NCBI GenBank assembly: GCA_021783435.1
Contig: JAJXUC010000048.1
Location: 1-23,222, forward strand
Origin: Pseudomonadota bacterium
GTDB taxonomy: Bacteria > Pseudomonadota > Gammaproteobacteria > Burkholderiales > Burkholderiaceae
Length of the DNA: 23,222 nt
Direction of reading: 5' to 3'
Below are positions 1-9,026 of this stretch, in pieces; position 1 is the stretch's first letter; the number at the start of each line of letters is the position of its first letter. The notes below the pieces were generated by a model, which worked only from the letters and a program-made list of their open reading frames with translations, ran no database searches and had not been told where the DNA came from. Made by a program: the position numbers and the translations under genes.

Positions 1-3000
1 GCCGCTTGCGCGCTGCCCGAGGTGGCAAGGGCCCGCTGCCAGGCATCCACATCCAGCAGCGGCAGCACCACGCTGGCCTGGACCCCGCTGGCGGGCTGCG
101 CCAACTCAGCCTGCGGGCCGAGGGCGATGCCGCCGCTCTGCAACACGGCGCCCTGTGGCGTGATGTTGCGCACGAAGCGCGCGCGCAGATCGCCGCCGAG
201 GTCGATGCGCCAGAGGCTCTGCAGCGTGTCCGTCGCTGCCGCTGCAACGGTGGCCGAGTCGGTGCTCTGGCTGAACTGGAGCGTGTCGGTCGCATCGGCC
301 GGCTTGCCCAACGGAGGCGGCAGGTCGATGGCCATGCCCATCAGGCTGCTTTGCAGTTGCACCAGTGGTTGCAAACCCTGCGCGGTGTGCGCCACCTGGA
401 TCTGGGCGCTGTAGCGCGCCTGCCCCTGCAGATGGCGCAGCAGGTCGGACCATTGCGCCAGCCGTGGCGCGGTCTGCAAGGCCTGCGACGTGGCGGTCCC
501 GCTGGCGACGAGAGCCAGCGCCTGGCCACTGTCCTGGCCTCCGCTCAACTGCAGCGGCCCGCCGAGGAAGTTCTGTGCCGTGAGCTGCAGCTTGAAGCCG
601 CTGCCGGTGAAGTTCACATGCCCGCGCACGCCATCGAAAGGCGGCAGGCTGGGCAGGTAATCCACCTGGTCGCCCTGCAGCCGGAGCTGGCCGCTGACGC
701 TGGCCTGCTTCATGTCATGCAAGGGCAATTGCAACGCCAGATCGAGCTGCACCGGGCCGCTGGCCTGCGCCTGGCCGAGGGCATGGCCGAGCATGGCGTC
801 GAGCGGGCTTTCGCGCACGTAGCGCAAGGCATCGGCGGCCTGAGCCTGGACTTGGCCGCTTGCGCTCAGCACCGGCTTGGCAAAGTCGGGCAGGCTGAGC
901 TTCACCTGCTGCAGGCTGGCGCCGTCAACCCGGGCCGAAACACCCGCGGCCTGCAGACTGTTGCCGGTGAATTCCAGCAGGCCGTTGATGTGGCTGAACA
1001 CGGGCCACCGGGCATTGGCGCGCACCGTGTCGGCCTGCGCCTGCTCGCCCTTGGGGAGGATGTGCAGCGGCGCGGCGTTGAACGCGCCGTTGTCGATGCG
1101 CGCCTTGACGCTGAAGCTGCCCGAGCTGCCCGGCTTGTTGAAGGGAAAGTCGGCCAGCGGGCCGTGCACGGCGAAGCGCACGTCGCGCGAACTGCCGCCG
1201 GCAATCGCCGAGCGCAGGAAGTCGCGCGTCGCCTCAGGGATGCCCAGCGGCAGGTAAGCGGGCACGGCGCGGGCGTCGGCGTGGGTGAGTTGCGCGTTCA
1301 GGTCGAGCCGGCCGGGGCCATGCGCCTGGGTGGTGTAGCGGAAGCTGGCGCTGCCGGTGGCGCCGGGCGTCGCCAGTTGCAGGCGCGCGGTCTGCACGGT
1401 CCATCGCCCGTCGGGCTGGCGGCTCCAGCTCAGCCGGGTGGTGAGTTGCTGCACGCTGAATCGCGGCGTCTCGAAAACGGCGGGCAGGGCGATGCTGCCT
1501 TGCTGCAGGCGCAGATCGGCCTGGCCGCCGTTCTGGTCGGCCTGGACGCTGCCGCTCAAACCCTCGATGCCGGGCAAGTCGCGCGGCAAGCCGAGGGACT
1601 GGGCGGCAACCGCGCCTGCGCTGGCCCCGTCCGGCGTTGCGACGACGGACGGCTGGTCCGGCGCCGCGCTGGTTGCGGGCGCCTGTGCCGGGCTGCTCCA
1701 GCCCAGTCCGCTGAAACGGGCTTGCAGGGTATAGCTCGCCGGCAGCGCGCTGGCTGCGGCGCCGGGCAGGTCTTGCCAGTTGAGCCGGAGCCGATCGATG
1801 CGGCCACGTGGCTGCAATTGTTCCAGGCGCGCATGCCATGCAGCAGGCAGTGGCAGGTGCTGCGCCACGGCCGACAGGGCCACGAGCTGCAGCGCTCCCG
1901 TGGTCAGGCTGCCGCTGGCGCCCTCGCCGATCGGATGCTGCAGCCGCAGGCTGACGTTCACCGCGGGAAAGCGATGGCCTTGCGCGGTGATGAACTGCAA
2001 CCCGGCCACACCGAGTTGCAGTCCGCCAGCCAACGGCTCGCCGCTGATGCGCCCGCGCACCTCCGTCAGCGCTAGCGGCGGCAGCGCCGGGTTGAGTTGG
2101 GCCTGGACGTTGCGCATGGCGACGTCGGCCGTGACCTGCCCCAGGCTGAATTGCGGGCCGATGTCCACCCAGGCGCGCAGCATCCCGGTGCCGCCTTGCA
2201 CCTGCAGCGGCAGTGGCAGGTAGCGCGCCAATTGGCCGAGATCGACGCGCGGCATGCCGGCCCAGAGCGTGCCTTGCCAGCGCGCCAGGTCGCCCGTGTG
2301 ACGCAGGAAAAATGGCTGGCGAAAATCGGCCTTGACATCGAACGGCGCCGCGAGCCCCGGCGGCGGCGTGGCCGTGAGCGCGGCACGGTGGTGCAGCAGG
2401 CCATTGTTCAGCTCCAGATTGACGTCACGCAGCACCAGGGGTGGGGCGCCGCGCGCCTGATCGGTCCAGGTGATCCGGCTGTGCTGGATCAGGATCTGGT
2501 CCTGCTTGAACAACCAGTCGGCGAAGCGTTGGCCCGCGCCGCTGCCCGTGGTGTTCAGGTTGAAGCGGATGCCGCCGACGTCGAGGTGGCCCGCGTCAGG
2601 CCGGGTGATGCTGAGTTGCGCGCCGCGAATGACCAGTTGATCAAAACTCAGTTGCAACCGCGGCAGACTTTTCCAGGAGGGCAGGGCCTCCACCGCGGCG
2701 AATTGCAAGGCCGGCCGGCCCTGGGGATTGTCGATCACCAGGTTGCGCAGTGACAGTGTCGGCAACAGCCCGGTCCACCGGCTCTGCACCGCCCCAATGT
2801 GCACCGGCAGGCCGAGCGCGCGGCTGCTGGCCTGTTCCATCCACGGGATGAATTCCTGGGCGTTGGGCAGCACCGCGTAACGCAGGGTCAGCAGCCCCAC
2901 GGCCAGCAACAGATAGCTGATGACCACCAGGGCAATGGCGGCTTCCAGCAGGCGGGTGGCCAGTTTGAGGGAGATGTGCAGGGCGGACACGGGCCGTTCT

Positions 3001-3029
3001 CGATTCGGGTGGCGTCGCCATCGTGACAT
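1..3029 (-). CDS. yhdP: YhdP family (AsmA-like, DUF3971) envelope protein, 3' end cut by window
   Basis: The frame is open without a stop from an ATG at 3029 to the left edge, about 1009 codons; family members are usually about 1250-1400 residues, so the C-terminus lies outside. The N-terminus is basic, followed by one membrane anchor (about residues 30-49, rich in L/V/A). A long periplasmic region of amphipathic beta-strand pattern follows, typical of AsmA-like bridge proteins. An early segment reading LRNLVIDNPQGRPAL matches the strand pattern seen at the start of these proteins. YhdP of Escherichia coli is one of the AsmA-like proteins implicated in phospholipid transport to the outer membrane; that role here is inferred by family. 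It is divergent from glnE. In-frame alternatives for the start are ATG 3053 and GTG 2990; none has a good Shine-Dalgarno, so the start is uncertain. Confidence 0.85.
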   Translation of the reverse strand, partial: MSRWRRHPNRERPVSALHISLKLATRLLEAAIALVVISYLLLAVGLLTLRYAVLPNAQEFIPWMEQASSRALGLPVHIGAVQSRWTGLLPTLSLRNLVIDNPQGRPALQFAAVEALPSWKSLPRLQLSFDQLVIRGAQLSITRPDAGHLDVGGIRFNLNTTGSGAGQRFADWLFKQDQILIQHSRITWTDQARGAPPLVLRDVNLELNNGLLHHRAALTATPPPGLAAPFDVKADFRQPFFLRHTGDLARWQGTLWAGMPRVDLGQLARYLPLPLQVQGGTGMLRAWVDIGPQFSLGQVTADVAMRNVQAQLNPALPPLALTEVRGRISGEPLAGGLQLGVAGLQFITAQGHRFPAVNVSLRLQHPIGEGASGSLTTGALQLVALSAVAQHLPLPAAWHARLEQLQPRGRIDRLRLNWQDLPGAAASALPASYTLQARFSGLGWSSPAQAPATSAAPDQPSVVATPDGASAGAVAAQSLGLPRDLPGIEGLSGSVQADQNGGQADLRLQQGSIALPAVFETPRFSVQQLTTRLSWSRQPDGRWTVQTARLQLATPGATGSASFRYTTQAHGPGRLDLNAQLTHADARAVPAYLPLGIPEATRDFLRSAIAGGSSRDVRFAVHGPLADFPFNKPGSSGSFSVKARIDNGAFNAAPLHILPKGEQAQADTVRANARWPVFSHINGLLEFTGNSLQAAGVSARVDGASLQQVKLSLPDFAKPVLSASGQVQAQAADALRYVRESPLDAMLGHALGQAQASGPVQLDLALQLPLHDMKQASVSGQLRLQGDQVDYLPSLPPFDGVRGHVNFTGSGFKLQLTAQNFLGGPLQLSGGQDSGQALALVASGTATSQALQTAPRLAQWSDLLRHLQGQARYSAQIQVAHTAQGLQPLVQLQSSLMGMAIDLPPPLGKPADATDTLQFSQSTDSATVAAAATDTLQSLWRIDLGGDLRARFVRNITPQGAVLQSGGIALGPQAELAQPASGVQASVVLPLLDVDAWQRALATSGSAQA

Positions 3030-3173
3030 GGATTGCGCACCACGATGGACCATGGTAGTGAACGCGCCAGCCCGGGCTGCGCGCACTGGTTTGTCGCCAC
3101 ATGGCCGCGTTGCGCGGATGGCATGCGACATCCACGCAACACTGCTGCGCCGGAGCAAGACCCAACTACAGCA
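3030..3173. promoter_or_regulatory. Divergent spacer between yhdP and glnE
   Basis: This short spacer lies between the two divergent starts and must hold promoters for both genes if neither is read from elsewhere. The glnE frame stays open through it back to 3033, but its translation there (many C, W, P and H residues, no family similarity) does not look like GlnE. I see no convincing -10/-35 pair, no long palindrome and no terminator. Confidence 0.3.
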
Positions 3174-6026
3174 ATGGGCGCGCCGCTGCAATATGCTGCG
3201 GCCCATCAAGCCATTCGCTTGGCTTGGGCCCTCTGGTCCAACCCGTTCATGCAACTCGACGCGTTCTCCCGTTTTCACCGCCGCCACGCCACCCGCCTGG
3301 ACGATGTTCTCGGCTTGTGGCCGGCCGGCTTGCCGAGCCGGGCCGAGATCGACGCCGCCATTAGCGCCCTCCAGCAGCAGCAACCCCTGGCCGCCACGCT
3401 GCGCCGCGTGCGCAATGCGCTGATGCTGCGACTCATCGAGCAGGACGTGATCCACGACGCGCCGCTTGCCGCCGTGTGCCGCTGCATCACCGACATGGCC
3501 GAAAGCGCCATCGCCCACGCCCTGCGGCACGCCAGCACCGAACTCGAGCCCCGCCACGGCACGCCGCGCACACCCGAGGGCGCCGTGGCGCAGTGCCTGG
3601 TGGTGGGCATGGGCAAGCTGGGCGGGGCCGAACTCAATGTCTCGTCGGACATCGACCTGGTGTTCGTCTACGACCTCGACGGCGAGTCCGACGGCCCGGT
3701 GCCGCTGTCGAATTTCGACTACTTCGCGCAACTCGTGCGCCGCGTCGTGCCGCTGCTCGCGGACCCGACAGCCGACGGCTTCGTCTTCCGTGTCGACACG
3801 CGCCTGCGGCCCAATGGCGACAGCGGACCGCCGGTGGTCAGCCTGGCCATGCTGGAAGAATATTTCCAGGTGCAGGGGCGCGAGTGGGAGCGCTTCGCCT
3901 GGCTCAAGAGCCGCGTGGTCTCGCCGGTTGCGAGCAGCCAGGCGCAAGTCGCCTCGCATGCGCTCGAAGCCGTGGTCGAGCCCTTCGTGTGGCGCCGCTA
4001 TCTCGACTTCGCCATGCTCGAAGCCCTGCGCAGCCTGCACCGGCAGATTCGCGTCGAGGCGAGCAAGCGCGCCGCCGCGCGTCCCGACAAGGCCAATGAT
4101 GTCAAGCTCGGACGCGGCGGTATCCGCGAAATCGAATTCATCGTGCAACTGCTGCAGGTGGTGCGCGGCGGCCGGCAGCCGCAAATTCGTTGCCGCAACA
4201 CCCTGCAAGCGCTGGCACTGCTGGTGGAGGCCGGACTGCTGCAGGCCGACACCAGCACGCGTCTCGCCGAAAGCTACACCTTCCTGCGCCGGCTGGAACA
4301 CCGCATCCAGTACCTGGACGACGCCCAGACCCACAGCCTGCCGACCGACGACACCGATCTCGATCATCTCGCCCAGGCCATGGGCCAGTCCTTGCTGACC
4401 TTGCATCCCCAAGTCAAACGTCCGACCTGCGGACTGCTGCGCGAGCTTGACGCGGTGCGCGAATTCGTCGCCGGTGAGTTCGATGCCCTGTTGCATGCCG
4501 GACCACGCTGCGTCGGCTGTAAAAAGCCGGCCGACTCGCTCGATGCGCTGCGCCACAGCCTGGCCAAATCGGGACTTGCCGGCGAGGCCAGCCACGCGCG
4601 GCTGAAGGCGCTGGAGCATTCGCCGCGCTACACGGCGCTGACCGACGCCGGACGCGGGCGGATGCTGCGGGTGATCGAGCGCGGCGTCGCCATCGCCGCC
4701 AGCGGCCGCGACCCCGACCTAACGCTGGCGCGCCTGCTCGACGTGTTGGAGGCCATTGGCCGGCGCGAAACCTACCTCGCCTTCTTCGCCGAGCAACCGC
4801 AAGCCTTGACCCGCCTCATCAGCGTGCTCGACGCCTCGAGTTGGGCGGCCGACTACATCAAGCGCAACCCCATGGTGGTGGACGAGCTGCTCGACGCGCC
4901 ACGCGAGCGCTTCAGCGTGAACGCCTGCATCGCCGACTTCGAGCAGCAGCGCGCGCGCCTGCTCAAGCGCACGGCCTGGGATGCGGGCGAAGGGCTGGAC
5001 ATCATCCGCCGCGTCTTTCACACCGAACTCTTCCGCACCCTGGTGCGCGACCTCTCCGGTCAGCTTACAGTCGAGCAGGTGGCCGACGACCTCTCCGCCC
5101 TGGCTGACGCCAGCATCGACCAGGCCATCCACTGGTGCTGGAACGAGTTGCCCCAGCGCCACCGTGAGCAACCCGCTTTCGCCGTCATCGCCTACGGCAA
5201 GCTCGGCGGCAAGGAATTGGGTTACGGCAGCGACCTCGACCTCGTGTTCCTGTTCGACGACCCTCACACCGAAGCGCCCGAACGCTACGGCGCCTTCGCC
5301 CGCAAACTCGTGTGGTGGCTCACCGCCACGACCGCCGCCGGCGACTTGTTCGAGATCGACACCCGGCTGCGTCCCAACGGCAACGCCGGCCTGCTGGTGA
5401 CCACGCTCGACGCCTTCGCCGCCTACCAACTCGGTCGCGGCGGCAACACCGCCTGGACCTGGGAGCATCAAGCCTTGACGCGTGCGCGCTGCTGCGCCGG
5501 CGATGCCACCATCGGCGCACGTTTCGAGGCCATTCGCGAGCAGGTTCTGCGCATGCCGCGCGACGCCACGGCGCTGCAGCGCGAAATCATCGCCATGCGC
5601 CGCAAGGTGGCCGATGGCCACCCCAATCGCACGGCACTGTTCGACCTCAAGCACGACGAAGGCGGCATGGTCGATGTCGAGTTCGCCGTGCAGGCGCTGG
5701 TGCTCGAGCACGCCTGCGCACATGCCGAACTGGTGGCGGACATCGGCAATATTGCGCTGCTGCAGTGGATCGAGGCGCTGGGCTTGCTGCCTGCCGGGGT
5801 CGGCCAGGCTGCGGCCGACGCCTACCGCCAACTGCGCAAACTGCAGCATCAGGCGCGCCTGAGCGGCGCCCTGCATGCGGCCCATGTGCTGCCCGAAGTG
5901 GTGGGCCGCGAACGCGCGGCGGTACGCGCGCTCACGGCGGCGGTGTTCGGTGCGACGCCCGCCGGCGAGCAGTTGCCCGAACAACAACAGCCAGGGCACC
6001 TTGCCGCCCCGACGCTGCACGCCTGA
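3174..6026 (+). CDS. glnE: Bifunctional glutamine synthetase adenylyltransferase / adenylyl-removing enzyme
   Basis: GlnE attaches AMP to a tyrosine of glutamine synthetase and removes it again, under control of PII and glutamine, in the cytoplasm. Two nucleotidyltransferase domains are visible. The N-terminal adenylyl-removing domain has GMGKLGG with an aspartate pair at D159/D161. The C-terminal adenylyltransferase domain has AYGKLGG with a pair at D687/D689. Both are followed by the RLRPNG motif, and the linker contains KLGRGGIREIEFIVQ. With the ATG at 3174 the protein is 950 residues, close to E. coli GlnE (946). I prefer it to the ATG at 3033 because the 47 extra residues do not look like the family. 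ATG 3249 is another option. The nearest purine-rich stretch (GGAG at 3152-3155) is far upstream, so the start is not settled. tal follows after 39 bp. Confidence 0.95.
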   Translation: MGAPLQYAAAHQAIRLAWALWSNPFMQLDAFSRFHRRHATRLDDVLGLWPAGLPSRAEIDAAISALQQQQPLAATLRRVRNALMLRLIEQDVIHDAPLAAVCRCITDMAESAIAHALRHASTELEPRHGTPRTPEGAVAQCLVVGMGKLGGAELNVSSDIDLVFVYDLDGESDGPVPLSNFDYFAQLVRRVVPLLADPTADGFVFRVDTRLRPNGDSGPPVVSLAMLEEYFQVQGREWERFAWLKSRVVSPVASSQAQVASHALEAVVEPFVWRRYLDFAMLEALRSLHRQIRVEASKRAAARPDKANDVKLGRGGIREIEFIVQLLQVVRGGRQPQIRCRNTLQALALLVEAGLLQADTSTRLAESYTFLRRLEHRIQYLDDAQTHSLPTDDTDLDHLAQAMGQSLLTLHPQVKRPTCGLLRELDAVREFVAGEFDALLHAGPRCVGCKKPADSLDALRHSLAKSGLAGEASHARLKALEHSPRYTALTDAGRGRMLRVIERGVAIAASGRDPDLTLARLLDVLEAIGRRETYLAFFAEQPQALTRLISVLDASSWAADYIKRNPMVVDELLDAPRERFSVNACIADFEQQRARLLKRTAWDAGEGLDIIRRVFHTELFRTLVRDLSGQLTVEQVADDLSALADASIDQAIHWCWNELPQRHREQPAFAVIAYGKLGGKELGYGSDLDLVFLFDDPHTEAPERYGAFARKLVWWLTATTAAGDLFEIDTRLRPNGNAGLLVTTLDAFAAYQLGRGGNTAWTWEHQALTRARCCAGDATIGARFEAIREQVLRMPRDATALQREIIAMRRKVADGHPNRTALFDLKHDEGGMVDVEFAVQALVLEHACAHAELVADIGNIALLQWIEALGLLPAGVGQAAADAYRQLRKLQHQARLSGALHAAHVLPEVVGRERAAVRALTAAVFGATPAGEQLPEQQQPGHLAAPTLHA

Positions 6027-6065
6027 ACGGGGCCTGCGAAGCGACCTCTTTGCTAGGATGCGTTG

Positions 6066-7016
6066 ATGAACAGTTTGACTGAACTTCGCCGCCACGGCGG
6101 CATCGTCGCCGACACTGCCGAGTACCTGCAACTGCCCCGGTTGCAGCCCCAGGACGCCACCACCAACCCCAGCTTGGTACTGCGTGCCGTGCGACTGGCG
6201 GACTACGCGCACATGTTCCATTCCCAGGAGGTGGCCGGCGCCGTGCGTCACGACCCCGACTTGGCGATGGACCGCCTGCTGGTGCGCTTCGGCTGCGAGA
6301 TCCTGCAGCGCGTCCCCGGGCGCGTCTCCACCGAGATCGACGCCAGGCTGTCGCATGAGACCCAGGCCACGTTGGCACGCGCGCGCCGCATCATCGCGCT
6401 GTACGCCGCTAATGGCGTGGCGCGCGAGCGGGTGCTGATCAAAATCGCCACCACTTGGGAGGGCATCGAGGCGGCCCGGCTGCTGGCGGCCGAGGGTATC
6501 GCCTGCAACATGACCCTGCTGTTTTCCTTCGCCCAGGCGCGCGCCTGCGCCGCCGTCGGGGTGCAACTCATCTCGCCCTTCGTCGGCCGCATCACCGACT
6601 GGTATCGCCAGCAGGCCGGTCCCGCTTGGAACGCCGAGGCCATGCGTGGGCCGAACGACCCCGGGGTGAAGGCGCTGCTGCGCATCTGGCGTTTCTACAA
6701 GGCCCGCGGCATCGCCACGGAGGTGATGGGCGCGAGCTTTCGCGAAACAGCGCAGATCGCCGCCATCGCCGGCTGCGATCTGCTCACCGTGTCGCCGGCC
6801 CTGCTGGACGCGCTGGCCGAATCCACCGCGCCCATGCCACGGCAACTCGATCCGCGCAACGCCGGGACCCCGGAAGATGACGCGCCACTGCCGCTGACCC
6901 AAGCCCAGTTCGCCGCCGCGCTTGGCGCCGACCCGATGAGCAGCGCCAAGCTCGCGGAAGGCATCGCGCAGTTCAGCGCCGACACGGTCACGCTGCTGGA
7001 CTTGTTGCGGGCCTGA
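6066..7016 (+). CDS. tal: Transaldolase (TalB type)
   Basis: Transaldolase moves a dihydroxyacetone unit between sedoheptulose 7-phosphate and glyceraldehyde 3-phosphate in the non-oxidative pentose phosphate pathway. The 316-residue protein has the N-terminal signature DATTNPSL, the Schiff-base lysine in RVLIKIATTWEG (K126), then NMTLLFSF, ISPFVGRITDW and VMGASFRETAQI. These are all landmarks of the long, TalB-like class. The ATG at 6066 is preceded by AGGA at 6055-6058 at good spacing; an in-frame TTG one codon earlier is less likely. It lies 39 bp after glnE and 37 bp before rsmE, all on the plus strand, so co-transcription is likely. It sits on the far side of cbbR from the CBB operon but works on the same sugar phosphates. 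Confidence 0.96.
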   Translation: MNSLTELRRHGGIVADTAEYLQLPRLQPQDATTNPSLVLRAVRLADYAHMFHSQEVAGAVRHDPDLAMDRLLVRFGCEILQRVPGRVSTEIDARLSHETQATLARARRIIALYAANGVARERVLIKIATTWEGIEAARLLAAEGIACNMTLLFSFAQARACAAVGVQLISPFVGRITDWYRQQAGPAWNAEAMRGPNDPGVKALLRIWRFYKARGIATEVMGASFRETAQIAAIAGCDLLTVSPALLDALAESTAPMPRQLDPRNAGTPEDDAPLPLTQAQFAAALGADPMSSAKLAEGIAQFSADTVTLLDLLRA

Positions 7017-7021
7017 GCCTG

Positions 7022-7040
7022 GCGCGCACGATCTGCGCGC
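7022..7040 (+). terminator. GC-rich hairpin between tal and rsmE
   Basis: A perfect 7-bp stem (GCGCGCA with TGCGCGC) encloses a 5-nt loop directly after the tal stop codon. No T-run follows, so it is at most a weak or Rho-assisted terminator. It could instead stabilise the 3' end of the tal message. Confidence 0.4.
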
Positions 7041-7053
7041 ACCCCGCAGATCC

Positions 7054-7821
7054 ATGGCGTCCCTCTACATGGCCCGCTTGTTCCTGCCCGGGCCGCTGTC
7101 GGCCGGCTCGCTCGATTTGCCGCGTGACGTCGTGCGCCATGTACAAGCTCTGCGCCTGCGTGTCGGCGACGATCTCACCGTGTTCGACGGTCTCGGTGGT
7201 GAGTGGCAGAGTGTCCTGGTCAGCCCGCCACCTGCGGCGCGCGTCGAGCTTGTGCGCCATGCCGCGATCGAGCGTGAACTGCCTTCCCATGTGACCCTGG
7301 CCGTGGGCATGCCGGCCAACGAACGCATGGACTGGTTGGCAGAAAAGGCCACCGAACTCGGCGCCGCGCAGGTGCAACCGCTGATGACCGCGCGCTCGGT
7401 GCTGCGACTGGACGGCGAGCGCGCCGCGCGCCGCGCCGCCCACTGGCAGGCCGTGGCACAAGCGGCCTGCGAGCAATGCGGCCGCAACCGCTTGCCACAC
7501 ATCGCCGTGCCCACGCGCCTCGACGCCTGGTTGGCCGGACTGCCAGCAGCAGGCGACGGTTCTGGCACTGCTGGACGCTGCCTGCTGGCGGCCCCCGGCG
7601 ATGGCCAGGCCCTGCCCTTCGCCACCTGGGCCGCAGGGTTGACAAGCAGCCAGAACCTGCTGGCACTCAGTGGCCCCGAGGGCGGACTGGACCCCGACGA
7701 AATCGCGTGGGCGCAAAGCGCGGGTTTTGTCGCCGTCAGCCTCGGGCCACGGGTTTTGCGCGCTGAAACGGCACCGCTGGCGCTGCTGGCGGCACTGGCG
7801 GCTCGAGTTCCGCTGGACTGA
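7054..7821 (+). CDS. rsmE: 16S rRNA (uracil(1498)-N(3))-methyltransferase
   Basis: RsmE methylates N3 of U1498 in 16S rRNA using S-adenosylmethionine. The 255-residue protein begins with the PUA-like N-terminal part (MARLFLPGPL, then VVRHVQALRLRVGD). It ends with the SPOUT knot region: LALSGPEGGLDPDE, then LGPRVLRAETAPLALLAAL, the family's SAM-binding signature. The start is ambiguous between ATG 7054 and ATG 7069. The later one would begin at MARLF, as in most family members, and neither has a clear ribosome-binding site. The last 86 bp overlap, on the opposite strand, the 3' end of cbbR, so the conserved knot helix and the CbbR tail share DNA. It follows tal and is probably transcribed with it. 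Confidence 0.95.
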   Translation: MASLYMARLFLPGPLSAGSLDLPRDVVRHVQALRLRVGDDLTVFDGLGGEWQSVLVSPPPAARVELVRHAAIERELPSHVTLAVGMPANERMDWLAEKATELGAAQVQPLMTARSVLRLDGERAARRAAHWQAVAQAACEQCGRNRLPHIAVPTRLDAWLAGLPAAGDGSGTAGRCLLAAPGDGQALPFATWAAGLTSSQNLLALSGPEGGLDPDEIAWAQSAGFVAVSLGPRVLRAETAPLALLAALAARVPLD

Positions 7822-8791
7822 TGGCTGGCGGTGATGTGGCCGGCTCCGGGGCAGCCGGCGATCCCTGCGGTTGCATGCTGCCGAACTCGCGCGCGAGGTA
7901 AGTCTCGCCATGCTCCAGCACGAAATAGCGAAAGGCTTCGGCCGAAGGCGAAAGCATTTTGCTCGAGGTATTGACCACATGCCAGCGCCGCACCAGCGGC
8001 AGGCCCTCCAGGTCGGGCACACCGATCATGCTGGTGCGCAGTTCCATGCCGATGCTGTGCAGCGACAGGAAGCTGATGCCCATGCCCGACATCACCGTCT
8101 GCTTGATGGTCTCGTTGCTCGCCAGCTCCATCTCGGTGCGAATGTCCACCCGGTATTCCCGCAGGTATTCCTCCATCGCGGCGCGCGTCCCCGAGCCGCT
8201 CTCGCGAATGATGAAGCCATAGTTGGCCAGCGCGCTGGCCGGGCTCTGCTCGCCGAACATCAGCGGATGATCGGGCGCGCAGACGATGCCCAGCGGGTGC
8301 GCCGCGAACGGCTCGGCCCGGGTCGCGATTTCGCGCGGCGGCCGGCCCATGATGGCCAGGTCCAGGTCATTGCGCTGCATCTGCGCCACCAGCTGCTCGC
8401 GATTGCCCACCACCAGCCGCGCCTCGATATGCGGATGCTCTTCGCGAAACAGCTTGAGCAGGCGCGGCACGAAATACTTCGCCGTGCTCACCATGCCGAT
8501 GGTCAGCCGGCCCGACTCCAGGCCGCGGAATCTGGCCAGCGCGTCCTCGGCGTCCTTGAGGGTCGACAGCATGCGCCGCGCGTACACCAACAGGTATTCT
8601 CCAGTCATGGTGAGGCTGACGGATTTGCCGTTGCGCTCGAACAGCGGCAGACCCACCTGCAGCTCCAGATCGCGGATCTGCATGGAAATGGCCGGCGGCG
8701 TCAGGTGCAGGTCTTTCGCCGCCTTGCCGAAATTGAGGTGGCGGGCCGCGGCCACAAACACACGCAACTGGCGCAGGGTGATGTTTTTCAT
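7736..8791 (-). CDS. cbbR: LysR-type transcriptional regulator of the CBB operon
   Basis: CbbR activates CBB genes in response to metabolites such as RuBP or NADPH, depending on species. The N-terminal winged helix-turn-helix is clear (about residues 3-62: ITLRQLRVF, NFGKAAKDLHLTPPAISMQI, then GLPLFERNGKSVSLT). The periplasmic-binding-protein-like effector domain follows, ending near EHGETYLAREFG. The ATG at 8791 has AGGA 6 nt upstream; an ATG 8 codons earlier lacks one. Divergent placement next to cbbF and the sequence of the effector domain favour CbbR over another LysR protein. The odd part is a 47-residue tail with 14 prolines after the normal end of the fold. That tail is partly encoded antisense to rsmE. 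The spacer ahead of the gene contains the likely CbbR operator, so autoregulation is plausible. Confidence 0.92.
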   Translation of the reverse strand: MKNITLRQLRVFVAAARHLNFGKAAKDLHLTPPAISMQIRDLELQVGLPLFERNGKSVSLTMTGEYLLVYARRMLSTLKDAEDALARFRGLESGRLTIGMVSTAKYFVPRLLKLFREEHPHIEARLVVGNREQLVAQMQRNDLDLAIMGRPPREIATRAEPFAAHPLGIVCAPDHPLMFGEQSPASALANYGFIIRESGSGTRAAMEEYLREYRVDIRTEMELASNETIKQTVMSGMGISFLSLHSIGMELRTSMIGVPDLEGLPLVRRWHVVNTSSKMLSPSAEAFRYFVLEHGETYLAREFGSMQPQGSPAAPEPATSPPAISPAELEPPVPPAAPAVPFQRAKPVARG

Positions 8792-8827
8792 CAGAAATCC
8801 TGAATTGAGAATCAAGAAATTGTGAAT

Positions 8828-8861
8828 TTACCTTAAGTCATTGCAGGCTTATAGTTGTTGA
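8828..8861 (+). promoter_or_regulatory. Predicted CbbR operator: two TNA-N7-TNA half-sites
   Basis: Two matches to the CbbR half-site consensus TNA-N7-TNA are visible: TTA-CCTTAAG-TCA at 8828-8840 and TTA-TAGTTGT-TGA at 8849-8861. Their starts are 21 bp apart, two helical turns, so both would face the same side of the DNA. They lie 37-70 bp upstream of the cbbR start codon. The right half-site overlaps the TTGACA -35 box, as expected for an activator touching RNA polymerase. The consensus is established for CbbR; binding here is inferred. Confidence 0.6.
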
Positions 8862-8863
8862 CA
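8858..8863 (+). promoter_or_regulatory. Candidate -35 box (TTGACA) of the cbbF operon promoter
   Basis: A perfect sigma-70 -35 hexamer overlaps the right CbbR half-site. The region 16-18 bp downstream (around 8881-8886) has no good -10 match. A poor -10 is common for activator-dependent promoters, but it leaves the transcription start uncertain. If this promoter is used, the cbbF leader is about 460-470 nt long. Confidence 0.4.
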
Positions 8864-9026
8864 CGGCTGTTGCACCCAAAACAGCGGCAATCTGAAGGCA
8901 TCCGGGCAGCGCTCAAAACATGAAGCCGCGCCCGAACCGTTGTGAACGGGCTCAAAGGGCAACCAATGGGCTTTTACCGCAGTCGCTGTGTTCTGTTCAT
9001 GCGAGTCTCCGTTAATTCTGACTGCG

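Noticed and set aside
6..2075. 689-codon plus-strand open frame antisense to yhdP
   Set aside because: The minus strand encodes a continuous YhdP-like protein with membrane anchor and family pattern. The plus frame has only low-complexity A/G/Q/R/L composition, expected opposite GC-rich coding DNA.
4719..7055. 778-codon minus-strand open frame antisense to glnE and tal
   Set aside because: It spans two unrelated, well-supported plus-strand genes and their gap, and its composition (G, A, H, Q rich) is that of a mirror frame of high-GC codons.
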